A stretch of DNA of 64,000 bases from Kitasatospora mediocidica KCTC 9733. GTDB taxonomy: Bacteria > Actinomycetota > Actinomycetes > Streptomycetales > Streptomycetaceae. How positions within the stretch are numbered: position 1 is the first letter of the stretch; each line of letters opens with the position of its first letter. Location of the stretch: positions 1,883,001-1,947,000 of the forward strand of contig NZ_JQLN01000005.1 in NCBI RefSeq assembly GCF_000744225.1, read 5' to 3'. The translations under genes were made by a program, and so were the position numbers. Of this stretch, positions 36,201 to 44,167 are shown piece by piece. The notes beneath the pieces were generated by a model. That model saw only the letters and a list, made by a program, of their open reading frames with translations, made no database searches and was not told the DNA's origin.

Positions 36201-39200
36201 CAGCACCGGCCCGACGGCGGGCGGCAGTTCGGCGGCCTCGTCCGCCGTGCTGAGTACCACCGCCGGATCGGCGTCGCCGAGCAGGTAGGCGATACGTTCC
36301 TGCGGGTAGGACGGGTCGACCGGCAGGTAGGCGGCGCCGGCCTTGAGCACCGCGAGCAGCGCGACCACCGCGTCGATCGAGCGGGGCAGCACCAGGGCGA
36401 CCGTGCGGCCGGGGCCCACGCCCAGCGAGATCAGGTGGTGGGCGAGCCGGTTGGCCCGCTCGTTGAGCTCCCGGTAGCCGAGCCCGTCGGCCACCGTGCC
36501 GCCCTGGTACCAGAGCAGCGCGCGGTCCGCCGGGGCGGCGGCGCCGACCCGCTCCTCGAACAGCTCGGGCAGCACCCGCGCCGGGACGGCGGTGGGCAGC
36601 GCGGCGCGCGTGCCGTTCCAGCTGCCGAGCAGCTGCTCGCGCTCCTGCGGCAGCAGCACGTCCACCCGGCTGAGCGGGCGGTCCGGCTCCGCGCAGAGCT
36701 CGCCGAGCAGCCGGACCAGCCGGTCCGCGATGCCCTCGGCGGTGCGTTCGGTGAACAGGTCGGCGCTGTACTCCAGGGTGCCGCTCAGCCCGGCCGCGGC
36801 GCCCGCCGCGGTGCGCTGCTCGGCCAGCTCGAAGGCCAGGTCGAACTTGGCGGTGCCGGTACCGACCGGGGTGACCGCCACGTCGAGGCCGGGCAGGCCG
36901 ATCGCGGGCTCCGCGTTGTTCTGGAAGGCCAGCATCACCTGGAAGAGCGGCTGACGGGCCAGCGAACGGCTCGGGCTGAGCACGTCCACCAGCTTCTCGA
37001 ACGGCACGTCCTGGTGGGTGAAGGCGGCCAGCGAGGTGTCCATCGCCCGGGCGATCAGCTGGCGGAAGGTCGGGTCGCCGGAGACGTCGGTGCGCAGCAC
37101 CAGGGTGTTGACGAAGAATCCGACCAGCCGGTCCAGCGCCTCGGCGCCGCGCCCGGCGATCGGGGTGCCGAGCGGGATGTCGTCGCCGCCGCCCAGCTTG
37201 CAGAGCAGCGCGGCGAGGGCGGCCTGGACGACCATGAAGACGCTCGCCCCGCCGGCCCGGGCCAGTTCGCCCAGCGCCTCGTGCAACGCGGGCTCGACCC
37301 GGAAGGCGACCGTGCCGCCCCGGTAGCTGGTCACGGCGGGCCGGGCGAAGTCGGCGGGCAGCGCCAGCTCCTCCGGGAGGTTCGCCAACTCCTTGGTCCA
37401 GAAGGACAGCTGGGTGGCGAACAGGCTGTCCGGGTCCTCCTCGGAGCCGAGCAGACGGCGCTGCCAGAGGCTGTAGTCGGCGTACTGCACCGGCAGTTGC
37501 TCGAACTGCGGGCTCCGGCCGGACTGCCGGGCGGTGTACGCCAGGCTCAGGTCCTCCACCAGCGGCAGCACCGACCAGCCGTCGGCGGCTATGTGGTGCA
37601 GGACGAGGAGGAGCATGTGCTCGCGCTCGGAGATCTCGAACAGCACGGCCCGCAGGGGTAGTTCGGTGGCCAGGTCGAACGGGTGGGCGGCTCGCGCGGC
37701 CAGTTCGGCGGCCAGCTCGTCCGGGCCGTGCGCCGTGAACGGGACCACCGGGAGCTGCGGGCGGACCGCGTCGGCGGGCAGCACGACCTGGCGCGGCCGT
37801 CCGGCGGTGACCGGGAAGACCGTGCGCAGGCTCTCGTGCCGGCCGACCACGTCCGCCAGCGCCGCCTCCAGCGCGGCGCGGTCCAGGTCGCCGGTCAGCC
37901 GCACCGCGCGCGGCAGGTGGTAGGTCGCCCCGCCGGCGTCCAACTGGCTGAGGAACCAGAGCCGTTGCTGAGCATAGGAGAGCGGGAGGACATCCGGACG
38001 GACGCCCGCGACCAGCTCGGGGCCGGCCGCCGCGGCCTCGTCGAGCAGTTCCGCCAGGGCGGCCGCGGTGGGTGCCTCGAAGAGCGTACGGATCGGCAGT
38101 TCGACGCCGATCCGGGTGCGCAGCCGGCTGATCACCCGGGTGGCGAGCAGCGAGTGCCCGCCGAGCTCGAAGAAGTCGTCGTCGATGCCGACCCGTTGGA
38201 GGCCGAGCACCTCGGCGAAGACCTGGCAGAGCAGCTCCTCCCCTTCGGTACGCGGCGCGCGGCCCGCCGCGAGGGCGGAGAAGTCCGGTGCGGGAAGGGA
38301 CTTGCGGTCCACCTTGCCGTTCGGGGTGAGCGGCAGGACGTCCAGCTGGACGAAGGCGGACGGCACCATGTAGTCCGGCAGGGTGCGAGCCAACGCGCCG
38401 CGCACGGTGTGCAGTTCGGCGTCGCCGCAGACGAAGCCGACCAGCCGGCTGCTGCCCTGGGCGTCCTGGGCCACGTCGACCACGGCGTCGGTGACGCCGG
38501 GCAGCGAGCGCAGCGCGGCCTCGATCTCTCCCGGCTCGATCCGGTGTCCGCGGATCTTCACCTGCTGGTCGACCCGCTCCAGGAACTCCAGTTGCCCGTC
38601 CGGCCGGTGGACCACCCGGTCGCCGGTGCGGTACATCCGGGCGCCGGGCTCGGGACGGAAGGGGTCGGCCAGGAAGACCGCCGCCGTGCGGCGCGGGTCG
38701 TCCAGGTAGCCGCGCCCGACGCCGATGCCGCCGACGTACAGCTCGCCGGGGACCCCGACCGGGACCGGCTGGAGTCCGTCGCCCAGCACGTAGAGGCTGG
38801 TGTTGCGGGTGGCCCGTCCGATCGGTGCCCGGACCGCGCCGAGGTCGGCCACCGAGCGGATCACCGCGTGGGTGACGTCGTCGGAGCACTCGGTCGGGCC
38901 GAAGGCGTTGACCAGTGGTATCGCGGGGTAGTGCTCGAACCAGCGGCGGCACAGGTCCGCCGGGAGCGCCTCGCCGGTGACCACCAGCAGCCGCAGCTGC
39001 TCCAGGGCCGGCGTCCGGGCGCCGGACTCCCAGTCGTCCAGGGCCGCCCGCAGCAGCGAGGGGACGACCTCCAGGATCGCCACCCGCTCCGCGTCGGTCA
39101 GGCCGAAGAGGCCGTGCGGGTCGCCGGCCAGCTCGCGGGAGACCACCCGGAGCCGGCCGCCGACCACCAGCGGGCAGAGCATCTGCCAGACCGAGATGTC

Positions 39201-41156
39201 GAAGGTGACCGGCGCGTTGTGCACCACGGTGTCGGCCTCGGTCAGGCCCAGTTCGGCGACCTTGGCCAGCAGGTGGTTGACCAGGCCGCCGCGGTGCACC
39301 ATGGCGCCCTTGGGCTTGCCGGTGGAGCCCGAGGTGAAGATCACGTACGCCAGGTCGGCGGGCCGGGCCGGCACCGGAAGCACCCCGGCGTCCGCGGCGT
39401 CGTCGAGCGCGACCACCCGGGGCGCGCCGTCGCAGAGCGCGAGCAGCTGGTGGGCGTACTCCTCCTGGTCGTCGCCGAAGAGCAGCACGGCCGCGCCGCT
39501 GTCCGACAGCAGCGCGCCGCTGCGGGCCACCGGTGCCCGGACGTCCAGCGGCACCCAGGCCGCGCCCGCGCTGAGCACAGCCAGGATCGCGACGACGAAG
39601 CCGGTGCCCGGCGCGGCCGCGACGGCGACCAGCGTGTCGGGACCGGCGCCCGCCTCGGTCAGTTTGCGCGAGAGCGCGCCGGCCCGGGCGGCCAGCTCCG
39701 CGTAGGTCAGCCGGCCGTGGTCGTCCTCGACGGCGGTGCGGGTGGGCCACAGCGCGGCGAACTCCCGTACCTGCCGCACCACATCGGTGAAGCCGCCGTC
39801 GACGGCGGTGGCGTTCCACTCCACCAGCAGCCGTTCGCGCTCGGCGGCGGGCAGCGCGGCGATCCGGCTGACCGGGAGCTGTCCGTCCGCGGCGGCGAAG
39901 GCCGCCAGGTAGTCCAGCAACATCTGCTGGTAGCCGGCCAGTTCGTCGGCGGTGTAGCGGGCGCCGTTGGCGTCGAGCCGGACCGTGCAGCCCTCGTCGG
40001 CGGTGTCCAGGTAGACGATCTGCAGGTCCGGGACCGGACCGGTGGACAGGTTGTGCAGCCGGGCGGCGCAGGCGCCGAAGGTGAAGTCGGCGCCGCTCTC
40101 CAGCACGTTGACGGTCGGGCCGAAGCTGCGGCCGGCGTCCCCGGTGAGGCCGAGCTCGTGGCTGATCCGGCCACCCCGGTAGCGCTGGTGGCGCAGCGTG
40201 CCGCGGATCTCGCCGGCCACCTGCTTCAACAGGTCGGCGCGGCGCAGCGTGGGGTGGACCGTCAGCGACAGCGGCAGGAAGTTGGCCCGCATCCCCGGGA
40301 CGGTGTGGGCCACCGCGCCGACCCGGGCGGGAACCGGCAGGGTGAGGGTCAGCCGGTCCGTCCCGCTCAGTTGGGCGAGGTAGCCGGCGGTGGCGCCGAC
40401 CAGCAGGGTCGGCCAGGTGACCCGGTCCGCCCAGGCGAGTTCGCGCAGCCGGGTCACCAGCGCGGCCGGGATCAGTCCGGTGCTGCGCAGGGTGGCGCCG
40501 GGGGCCCCGGGGAGCCGGGTGGAGAGGCTGGTCGGCTCCAGGGTGCCGTCGAAGTGCTCGGACCAGAAACGCCGGTCGGCGGTGTGCGCGGGGGAGTCGA
40601 GATAGGCCTGCTCGTCCTCCACCAGTGCGCGCAGCGGCGGCAGTTGGCCGATCGACGGGGACGCGTCGGTCGGATCGGTGTAGAGCTCGGCCAGCCGGCC
40701 GTAGAACAGCGCGCGGCTGAAGCCGTCCACCACGATGTGGTTGGCCTGGACGTGCAGCAGGGCACGCTCGGGGCCGAGCCGCAGCAGGACGGCGTCGAAC
40801 GCACCGCTCCCCAGCTGGGAGGGGCGGGCCATCAGGTCGTGAAGGAGCCGTGCGGCGGCCTGCTCCGGGTCGTCCTCGCCGGTGAGGTCCACGACGGGCA
40901 GGGTGCGCGGGCCGGGTGCCTCGATGATCTGGACCGGCTCGCCGGAGCGCTCGTCGAACCGGGCCCGCAGGCAGTCGGTCTCGGACAGCGCCCGGCTCCA
41001 GGCGTCCTCGAGCCGGGCGTGGTCCAGTGGACCCGTCAGGTCGAGGTAGTCGCCCATGGTGAACTCCGGGTTGCCCGGGTCCTGTTGCTGCGCGTACCAC
41101 ATCTCCCGCTGGGCAGCGGAGAGCGGTAGCTCGTAGGCATGAGTCTCACGCGTCAT
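33270..41156 (-). CDS. Nonribosomal peptide synthetase, C-A-PCP-C-A-PCP-E (first in assembly order)
   Basis: The predicted product has 2628 residues. Domains by residue: C1 about 10-430, starter-like, motif NHIVVDG at about 138 (second His kept); A1 with TSGSTGKPKG at about 605, pocket DIWEVTADDK; PCP1 Ser about 1001; C2 with HHIAADG at about 1186; A2 with TSGSTGRPKG at about 1690, pocket DAWCIAAVCK, close to the Phe code DAWTIAAVCK; PCP2 Ser about 2073 (GGDSISS); E domain with HHLVVDG at about 2270, EGHGRE and GWFTTAFP. The E domain predicts a D-aromatic residue at position 2. The acidic C-terminal tail (DEIDEFEDELDDW) may dock to the next NRPS. Its start overlaps the sbnA stop by one base. 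Confidence 0.95.
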   Translation of the reverse strand: MTRETHAYELPLSAAQREMWYAQQQDPGNPEFTMGDYLDLTGPLDHARLEDAWSRALSETDCLRARFDERSGEPVQIIEAPGPRTLPVVDLTGEDDPEQAAARLLHDLMARPSQLGSGAFDAVLLRLGPERALLHVQANHIVVDGFSRALFYGRLAELYTDPTDASPSIGQLPPLRALVEDEQAYLDSPAHTADRRFWSEHFDGTLEPTSLSTRLPGAPGATLRSTGLIPAALVTRLRELAWADRVTWPTLLVGATAGYLAQLSGTDRLTLTLPVPARVGAVAHTVPGMRANFLPLSLTVHPTLRRADLLKQVAGEIRGTLRHQRYRGGRISHELGLTGDAGRSFGPTVNVLESGADFTFGACAARLHNLSTGPVPDLQIVYLDTADEGCTVRLDANGARYTADELAGYQQMLLDYLAAFAAADGQLPVSRIAALPAAERERLLVEWNATAVDGGFTDVVRQVREFAALWPTRTAVEDDHGRLTYAELAARAGALSRKLTEAGAGPDTLVAVAAAPGTGFVVAILAVLSAGAAWVPLDVRAPVARSGALLSDSGAAVLLFGDDQEEYAHQLLALCDGAPRVVALDDAADAGVLPVPARPADLAYVIFTSGSTGKPKGAMVHRGGLVNHLLAKVAELGLTEADTVVHNAPVTFDISVWQMLCPLVVGGRLRVVSRELAGDPHGLFGLTDAERVAILEVVPSLLRAALDDWESGARTPALEQLRLLVVTGEALPADLCRRWFEHYPAIPLVNAFGPTECSDDVTHAVIRSVADLGAVRAPIGRATRNTSLYVLGDGLQPVPVGVPGELYVGGIGVGRGYLDDPRRTAAVFLADPFRPEPGARMYRTGDRVVHRPDGQLEFLERVDQQVKIRGHRIEPGEIEAALRSLPGVTDAVVDVAQDAQGSSRLVGFVCGDAELHTVRGALARTLPDYMVPSAFVQLDVLPLTPNGKVDRKSLPAPDFSALAAGRAPRTEGEELLCQVFAEVLGLQRVGIDDDFFELGGHSLLATRVISRLRTRIGVELPIRTLFEAPTAAALAELLDEAAAAGPELVAGVRPDVLPLSYAQQRLWFLSQLDAGGATYHLPRAVRLTGDLDRAALEAALADVVGRHESLRTVFPVTAGRPRQVVLPADAVRPQLPVVPFTAHGPDELAAELAARAAHPFDLATELPLRAVLFEISEREHMLLLVLHHIAADGWSVLPLVEDLSLAYTARQSGRSPQFEQLPVQYADYSLWQRRLLGSEEDPDSLFATQLSFWTKELANLPEELALPADFARPAVTSYRGGTVAFRVEPALHEALGELARAGGASVFMVVQAALAALLCKLGGGDDIPLGTPIAGRGAEALDRLVGFFVNTLVLRTDVSGDPTFRQLIARAMDTSLAAFTHQDVPFEKLVDVLSPSRSLARQPLFQVMLAFQNNAEPAIGLPGLDVAVTPVGTGTAKFDLAFELAEQRTAAGAAAGLSGTLEYSADLFTERTAEGIADRLVRLLGELCAEPDRPLSRVDVLLPQEREQLLGSWNGTRAALPTAVPARVLPELFEERVGAAAPADRALLWYQGGTVADGLGYRELNERANRLAHHLISLGVGPGRTVALVLPRSIDAVVALLAVLKAGAAYLPVDPSYPQERIAYLLGDADPAVVLSTADEAAELPPAVGPVLLLDDRPLARMLADGPAHDPTDADRTTPLTALHPAYVIYTSGSTGRPKGVLVPHSAVAALVGQGTLFGVRAGTRVLQFASFSFDAAAWEILTALTSGAVLVLAADEDRAPGEPLARLVAGAGIEVLCLPPTVLSAWPADQPMPEELTVIVAGEACPPELVERWSRGRRMLNAYGPTETTVCATVSDPLAGAVRPPVGRPLAGTRVYVLDSFLRPVPPGVVGELYVGGLGVALGYLHRPGLTAQRFTADPFGEAGARMYRTGDLVRWTSAGQLDYVGRADEQVKIRGFRIELGEIETALLAHPGIEQAAVLVREDRPGDRRLIGYLVRSEPDAQGPTPHEIRARLSTLLPDYMVPAAFVELAALPLTGNGKLDRRALPAPDFGSASTGRAPGNAREEAFCQIFAEVLGLEHLGADDSFFDLGGDSISSIQLVSRARAAGLVVTAQEVFTHRTPAGLAAVAQAGGSTAAVGTDDGVGALAATPIVHWLRELQGPVDGFHQAVVVHTPAGASAGSLTAALQAVLDHHDVLRMRLVDGPAPESGAASWWTLEIDPPGTVDAASILRTVRAPDEETDQEAVGALVAAEAAAARDRLAPREGVMAQAVWFDAGPDRPGRLLLTLHHLVVDGVSWRILLPDLGEAHAAVQAGTAPELAPVGTSLRHWSGLLAEAAAGAAREAELELWKAELSGEDASLGVPGIDPDRDTVATARTLRTTLDTLTTAPLLTQVPAAFHAEVNDVLLTGLALAVADWRQRRGTPGSAVLVELEGHGREEFADGVDLSRTVGWFTTAFPVRLDLGAVDLADAWAGGPAAGQALKLVKEHLRSLPDHGLGYGLLRYLNPVTAAVLAAEPRPQLGFNYLGRLPAPGGEDWSLTPEAAALAAGADDGLALPHVLGVNARTEEGPDGIQLVAAWTWAGQLLPAEDAQDLALTWFRALQALVTHAQGPGAGGHTPSDLELVALSQDEIDEFEDELDDWGTEL

Positions 41157-42151
41157 CAGTGCACTCCCGAGGCGACCGCGTCCGGCTCGGCTGGCAGCTC
41201 GAGTGCGTCCAGGCCGTAGATGTCACGGACCCAATTGGTCTGGTAGATGGTGTCGAGATAGCGGTCGCCCTGGTCGGGCGAGATGGCCACCGCGGTGACG
41301 TCCTGGCCGGGGCGGTTGCGGGCCAGCCACTTGAGCGCGCCGCTGACCACCGTGCCGGTGGAGCCGCCGAACAGGAAGCCGCCGCGGGCCAGCGTGTGGC
41401 AGGTACGGATCGTGTCGATCTCGGGCACGTGCACGACGTCGTCGACGTAGTCCTCGTCGAGCAGCGCGGGCCGCACGCCGGCGCCGAGGCCGGGGAGCAT
41501 CCGCAGGCCCGGCTCGCCGCCGAAGGTCACCGAACCGACGCTGTCGACGGCGACGACCGTGACGCCGGGGTTGTGCTCCTTGAAGTAGCGGGCGCACCCC
41601 ATCAGCGTGCCGGTGGTGCCGGCGCCGACGAAGAGCAGCTCCAGCTGCGGGAAGCGGTGGTCGATGGCCGGCGCGGTGGTGCGGTAGTGGGCCCGCCAGT
41701 TGTTCGGGTTGGCGTGCTGGTTGAGCCAGAGGTAGCGCGGGTCGGCGTCACAGAGGCTGCGGACGTGGTCCAGTCGCGCCCCGAGGAAGCCTCCGCCGCC
41801 GGTCGGCTCGGTGATCATGTGCACCTCGCCGCCGAGCGACTCGATCAGCTGGCGGGTGGAGAGGTTGGTCCGCGGATCGACCACGCAGACGAACCGGTAC
41901 CCCTTGACCGCGGCGATCACGCTCAGGGCCATGCCGAGGTTCCCCGAGGACGACTCGATCAGGATCGAGTCCCGGTGCAGGAGTCCGCTGCGCTCGGCCG
42001 CCTCGACCATGCTGGCGGCGGCCTTGAGCTTCACGGAGCCTGCGAAGTTGAAGCCTTCGCACTTCAGGTAGATCGGGTATCCGTACATCTCCCGCAGGTC
42101 GACGAAGAGGTCCTCCTCGTTGAACTCCTGCGGGGTTCTGATGATGGGCAC
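41156..42151 (-). CDS. sbnA: SbnA-like PLP enzyme for 2,3-diaminopropionate
   Basis: The predicted product has 331 residues. The GTG at 42151 follows an AAGGGGGG site. It is a fold-type II PLP enzyme of the cysteine-synthase family: PLP Lys in SVKLKAAASM, ESSSGNLGMALS, and the phosphate loop GAGTTGTLMGC. It resembles SbnA, which joins O-phosphoserine and glutamate to N-(1-amino-1-carboxy-2-ethyl)-glutamate, the precursor that SbnB splits to L-2,3-diaminopropionate. The SbnB partner is present at 48653-49660, which makes this reading much more likely than a plain cysteine synthase. Confidence 0.9.
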   Translation of the reverse strand: MPIIRTPQEFNEEDLFVDLREMYGYPIYLKCEGFNFAGSVKLKAAASMVEAAERSGLLHRDSILIESSSGNLGMALSVIAAVKGYRFVCVVDPRTNLSTRQLIESLGGEVHMITEPTGGGGFLGARLDHVRSLCDADPRYLWLNQHANPNNWRAHYRTTAPAIDHRFPQLELLFVGAGTTGTLMGCARYFKEHNPGVTVVAVDSVGSVTFGGEPGLRMLPGLGAGVRPALLDEDYVDDVVHVPEIDTIRTCHTLARGGFLFGGSTGTVVSGALKWLARNRPGQDVTAVAISPDQGDRYLDTIYQTNWVRDIYGLDALELPAEPDAVASGVH

Positions 42152-42160
42152 GTGCCCATC
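42143..42160. repeat. 18-bp perfect palindrome over the sbnA start
   Basis: GATGGGCACGTGCCCATC reads the same on both strands and contains the GTG start codon. It could be a protein-binding site or an mRNA hairpin that limits access to the start. Confidence 0.5.
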
Positions 42161-42185
42161 CCCCCTTCGGCGTCGTGTGGCGGAA

Positions 42186-42368
42186 TCAGTCCCAGATGAT
42201 GTCGCCGGCGGGGGAGGAGCCACCGCCGCTGGTGGAACCGGTCACGACGGCGGGGCCGTCGGACAGCGCGGGCCCGGCCAGGGCGAGCGGGGCGGCGAGA
42301 ATGGCGCTGCCGAGGCAGAAAGCGAGAACGGTGCTGACGCGGACGGCGAGAGTGCTGAAGCCGGTCAT
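42186..42368 (-). CDS. Small secreted peptide of unknown function
   Basis: The predicted product has 60 residues. The ATG at 42368 has AAGGGGA upstream. The protein is a signal peptide (STLAVRVSTVLAFCLGSAIL then APLALA) plus a mature part of about 28 residues, Gly/Ser-rich and ending GDIIWD. No Cys remains in the mature part. It is the first gene of the minus-strand biosynthetic series, 34 bases before sbnA. I do not recognise it. A signalling peptide, a surface peptide, or a leader that sets expression of the operon are all possible. Confidence 0.6.
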   Translation of the reverse strand: MTGFSTLAVRVSTVLAFCLGSAILAAPLALAGPALSDGPAVVTGSTSGGGSSPAGDIIWD

Positions 42369-42579
42369 GTGAAGATCCCCTTGTGGCTGGCGAATGCTAC
42401 GGAATTGGCGGCGAATTAGCCGGTGTTCATGTCCGAGTCGACTGGCGACCACTTTCGGAAGGAAATCACTGTCCCTCCCGACACACGTAAGTCTGTCTCG
42501 CACACGCGTTCCGTGTCATTGCCCGGGACTGTCAGGGTCCTGCGGTGACAACACCCTGCAAGGGGTAATTCGAGTGGGC
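42369..42579. promoter_or_regulatory. Probable promoter region of the NRPS/PKS operon
   Basis: This 211-bp spacer precedes the secreted-peptide gene, which heads the series of closely spaced minus-strand genes. It is less GC-rich than the coding regions around it. I cannot assign -35 or -10 elements with confidence. Confidence 0.4.
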
Positions 42580-42873
42580 CTACTCGCTGATCAAGGGCAG
42601 GAGATCCCGGCTGAATCCGGCGCCCAGCTGCCAGCCGCGCAGAACGTCGCTGGTCGCCAGGCATCGGCGGGTGATCCGGATGGCAGAGGAATGGTGTCCT
42701 CCGGTGGTCGGCGGCGAGAGGAAGAGCACCACGTCCGCGCCGAGCGGATCGGTTTCGACGTAGACGTGTTCCAGGCCGTCCTCCGGTTCGGCGGCCGCAC
42801 GGATCAGTCGGGCGAGATCGGCGGGTTCCAGGGACTCGTCTCCCCTGATCATTCGTCCGGTGAGAATGAACAT
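42580..42873 (-). CDS. Hypothetical small protein beside the TrmB/LuxR-type regulator
   Basis: The predicted product has 97 residues. The ATG at 42873 is preceded by AGGAAAGGA. It begins MFILTGRMIRGDESLEPADLARLI and has a beta-strand-like core HVYVETDPLGADVVLFL and a Arg/Ser-rich end. No membrane segment, signal or known domain is seen. It is divergent from the regulator and could share its control region. The pattern suggests a cytoplasmic accessory or regulatory partner, but that is a guess. Confidence 0.6.
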   Translation of the reverse strand: MFILTGRMIRGDESLEPADLARLIRAAAEPEDGLEHVYVETDPLGADVVLFLSPPTTGGHHSSAIRITRRCLATSDVLRGWQLGAGFSRDLLPLISE

Positions 42874-43027
42874 GTCAGGTCCTTTCCTGTGGATGAAGCC
42901 CGTCGCGTTCTCCCTCACCTGGGCCTTCGGCGGAACTCCGGCGACTGCCGATCGGGTGCCGTACCATGCGTCATGATCCACCAATGGTCATGGCGTCATG
43001 GTGAGTTGGATACAGGGGGCGGCGGGC

Positions 43028-44062
43028 ATGTTCGGGGTGCTGGGACTCGATCCGGACGCTGAAGGCGTCTACCGAGCGGTTCTGATGTTTCCCCAGGTCG
43101 GAGTTGCCGGATTGGCCGCACACCTGGGTTGGAGCGAGGACCGGGTCCGCTGCAGTCTGGACGTCCTGGCCCGACTCGCCCTCGTGCGGCACTCGGAGCA
43201 ACAGCCCGGCTATCTCCTCCTGGTCAATCCCGAGGTCAGTCTGGCGTCGTTGATCAGCCGCCAGGAAACCGATCTCGCGGAGCGCCAGCGGCAGATCGCC
43301 GGCAGCAGACTCGAGGCGGCGAAGCTCATCGCCCAGTACGCCGACAGCCACCGGGTGCAGCGCAACCTCGGGGTGGAACAGCTGTCGGGCGTCGACGAGA
43401 TCCGTCTCCGGCTGGAGGAGCTCTCACACTCCTGCACCTCGGAGATCATGGGTTTCGCCACCGGCGGCGGACAGTCGGCCGCGGCCCGGGCGGCCAGTCA
43501 GGCGGCCGACAAGGAGGTCTTCGACCGCGGGGTCCAGATGCGCAGCGTCTATCTGGAGAGCTCGGCCAACGACTCCGGCACGACCGCGCATCTGGACTGG
43601 CTCACCTCGATGGGCGGCCGGGTGCGGGTGGCGCCGTCGCTGCCGATGCGCATGGTGATATTCGACCGCGAGGTCGCGGTCGTCCCGACCAACCCGGACG
43701 ACACCGGGGTCGGCGCGCTGGTGCTGCACGGTTCGGGTCTGGTCTCCGCGCTGTGCGCGCTGTTCGAGCACGTCTGGGAGGCCGCCGCGCCGTACGGGTC
43801 GCGGATGCCGCATCCGGGCAACAGCAGCCTCAGCCCGCAGGCCAGAGCGGTCCTGAGCCTGCTGGCACAGGGCCACACGGACGAGGTGGTGGCGCGCAAG
43901 CTCGGCGTCTCGGTGCGCACCTCGCGCCGGATCACCGCCGAGCTGATGGCCGAACTGGGCGGCCGCAGCCGCTTCCAGGCCGGCGTCATCGCCGGTGAGC
44001 GCGGGCTGCTGCAGGGGATGTCGCTGCCGCCGAGGAACGGCGCGGGGGTCGAGGCGGAGTAG
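43028..44062 (+). CDS. TrmB-like/LuxR-family transcriptional regulator
   Basis: The predicted product has 344 residues from the ATG at 43028 (the upstream ATG at 42998 has no ribosome site). An N-terminal winged helix (GVYRAVLMFPQVGVAGLAAHLGWSEDRVRCSLDVL) is followed by a phospholipase-D-like TrmB sensor region and ends in a LuxR helix-turn-helix (LSPQARAVLSLLAQGHTDEVVARKLGVS). This layout is common for pathway regulators in actinobacterial clusters. It probably controls the divergent small gene and perhaps the NRPS operon. Confidence 0.85.
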   Translation: MFGVLGLDPDAEGVYRAVLMFPQVGVAGLAAHLGWSEDRVRCSLDVLARLALVRHSEQQPGYLLLVNPEVSLASLISRQETDLAERQRQIAGSRLEAAKLIAQYADSHRVQRNLGVEQLSGVDEIRLRLEELSHSCTSEIMGFATGGGQSAAARAASQAADKEVFDRGVQMRSVYLESSANDSGTTAHLDWLTSMGGRVRVAPSLPMRMVIFDREVAVVPTNPDDTGVGALVLHGSGLVSALCALFEHVWEAAAPYGSRMPHPGNSSLSPQARAVLSLLAQGHTDEVVARKLGVSVRTSRRITAELMAELGGRSRFQAGVIAGERGLLQGMSLPPRNGAGVEAE

Positions 44063-44120
44063 GGCGGGGGCATGACTCCTCCTGGGGCTCGTACCGTACG
44101 GGCCGCAGGCCGGTACGGAC

Positions 44121-44155
44121 GTGATCCGGGCCCGCCCTGAGGGGGCCCGGATCAC
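44121..44155. terminator. Bidirectional terminator between the regulator and ABC permease
   Basis: A 13-bp perfect stem (GTGATCCGGGCCC with its complement) and a 9-nt loop lie between convergent genes. Confidence 0.75.
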
Positions 44156-44167
44156 CTGGTCGATCCG

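Noticed and set aside
34630..41100. A 2156-codon minus-strand frame inside the first NRPS gene
   Set aside because: It is an alternate frame of the same DNA with Arg/Pro/Gly-dominated composition. The NRPS frame carries all catalytic motifs.
37683..41129. Very long plus-strand frames opposite the NRPS genes (also 29104-33210 and 26053-29055)
   Set aside because: These are complementary-strand frames of GC-rich coding DNA. They have no recognisable domains and run straight across NRPS domains with perfect motifs.
41156..42151. Housekeeping cysteine synthase
   Set aside because: The fold is the same, but SbnB in the cluster and coupling to the NRPS gene make diaminopropionate biosynthesis the better reading.
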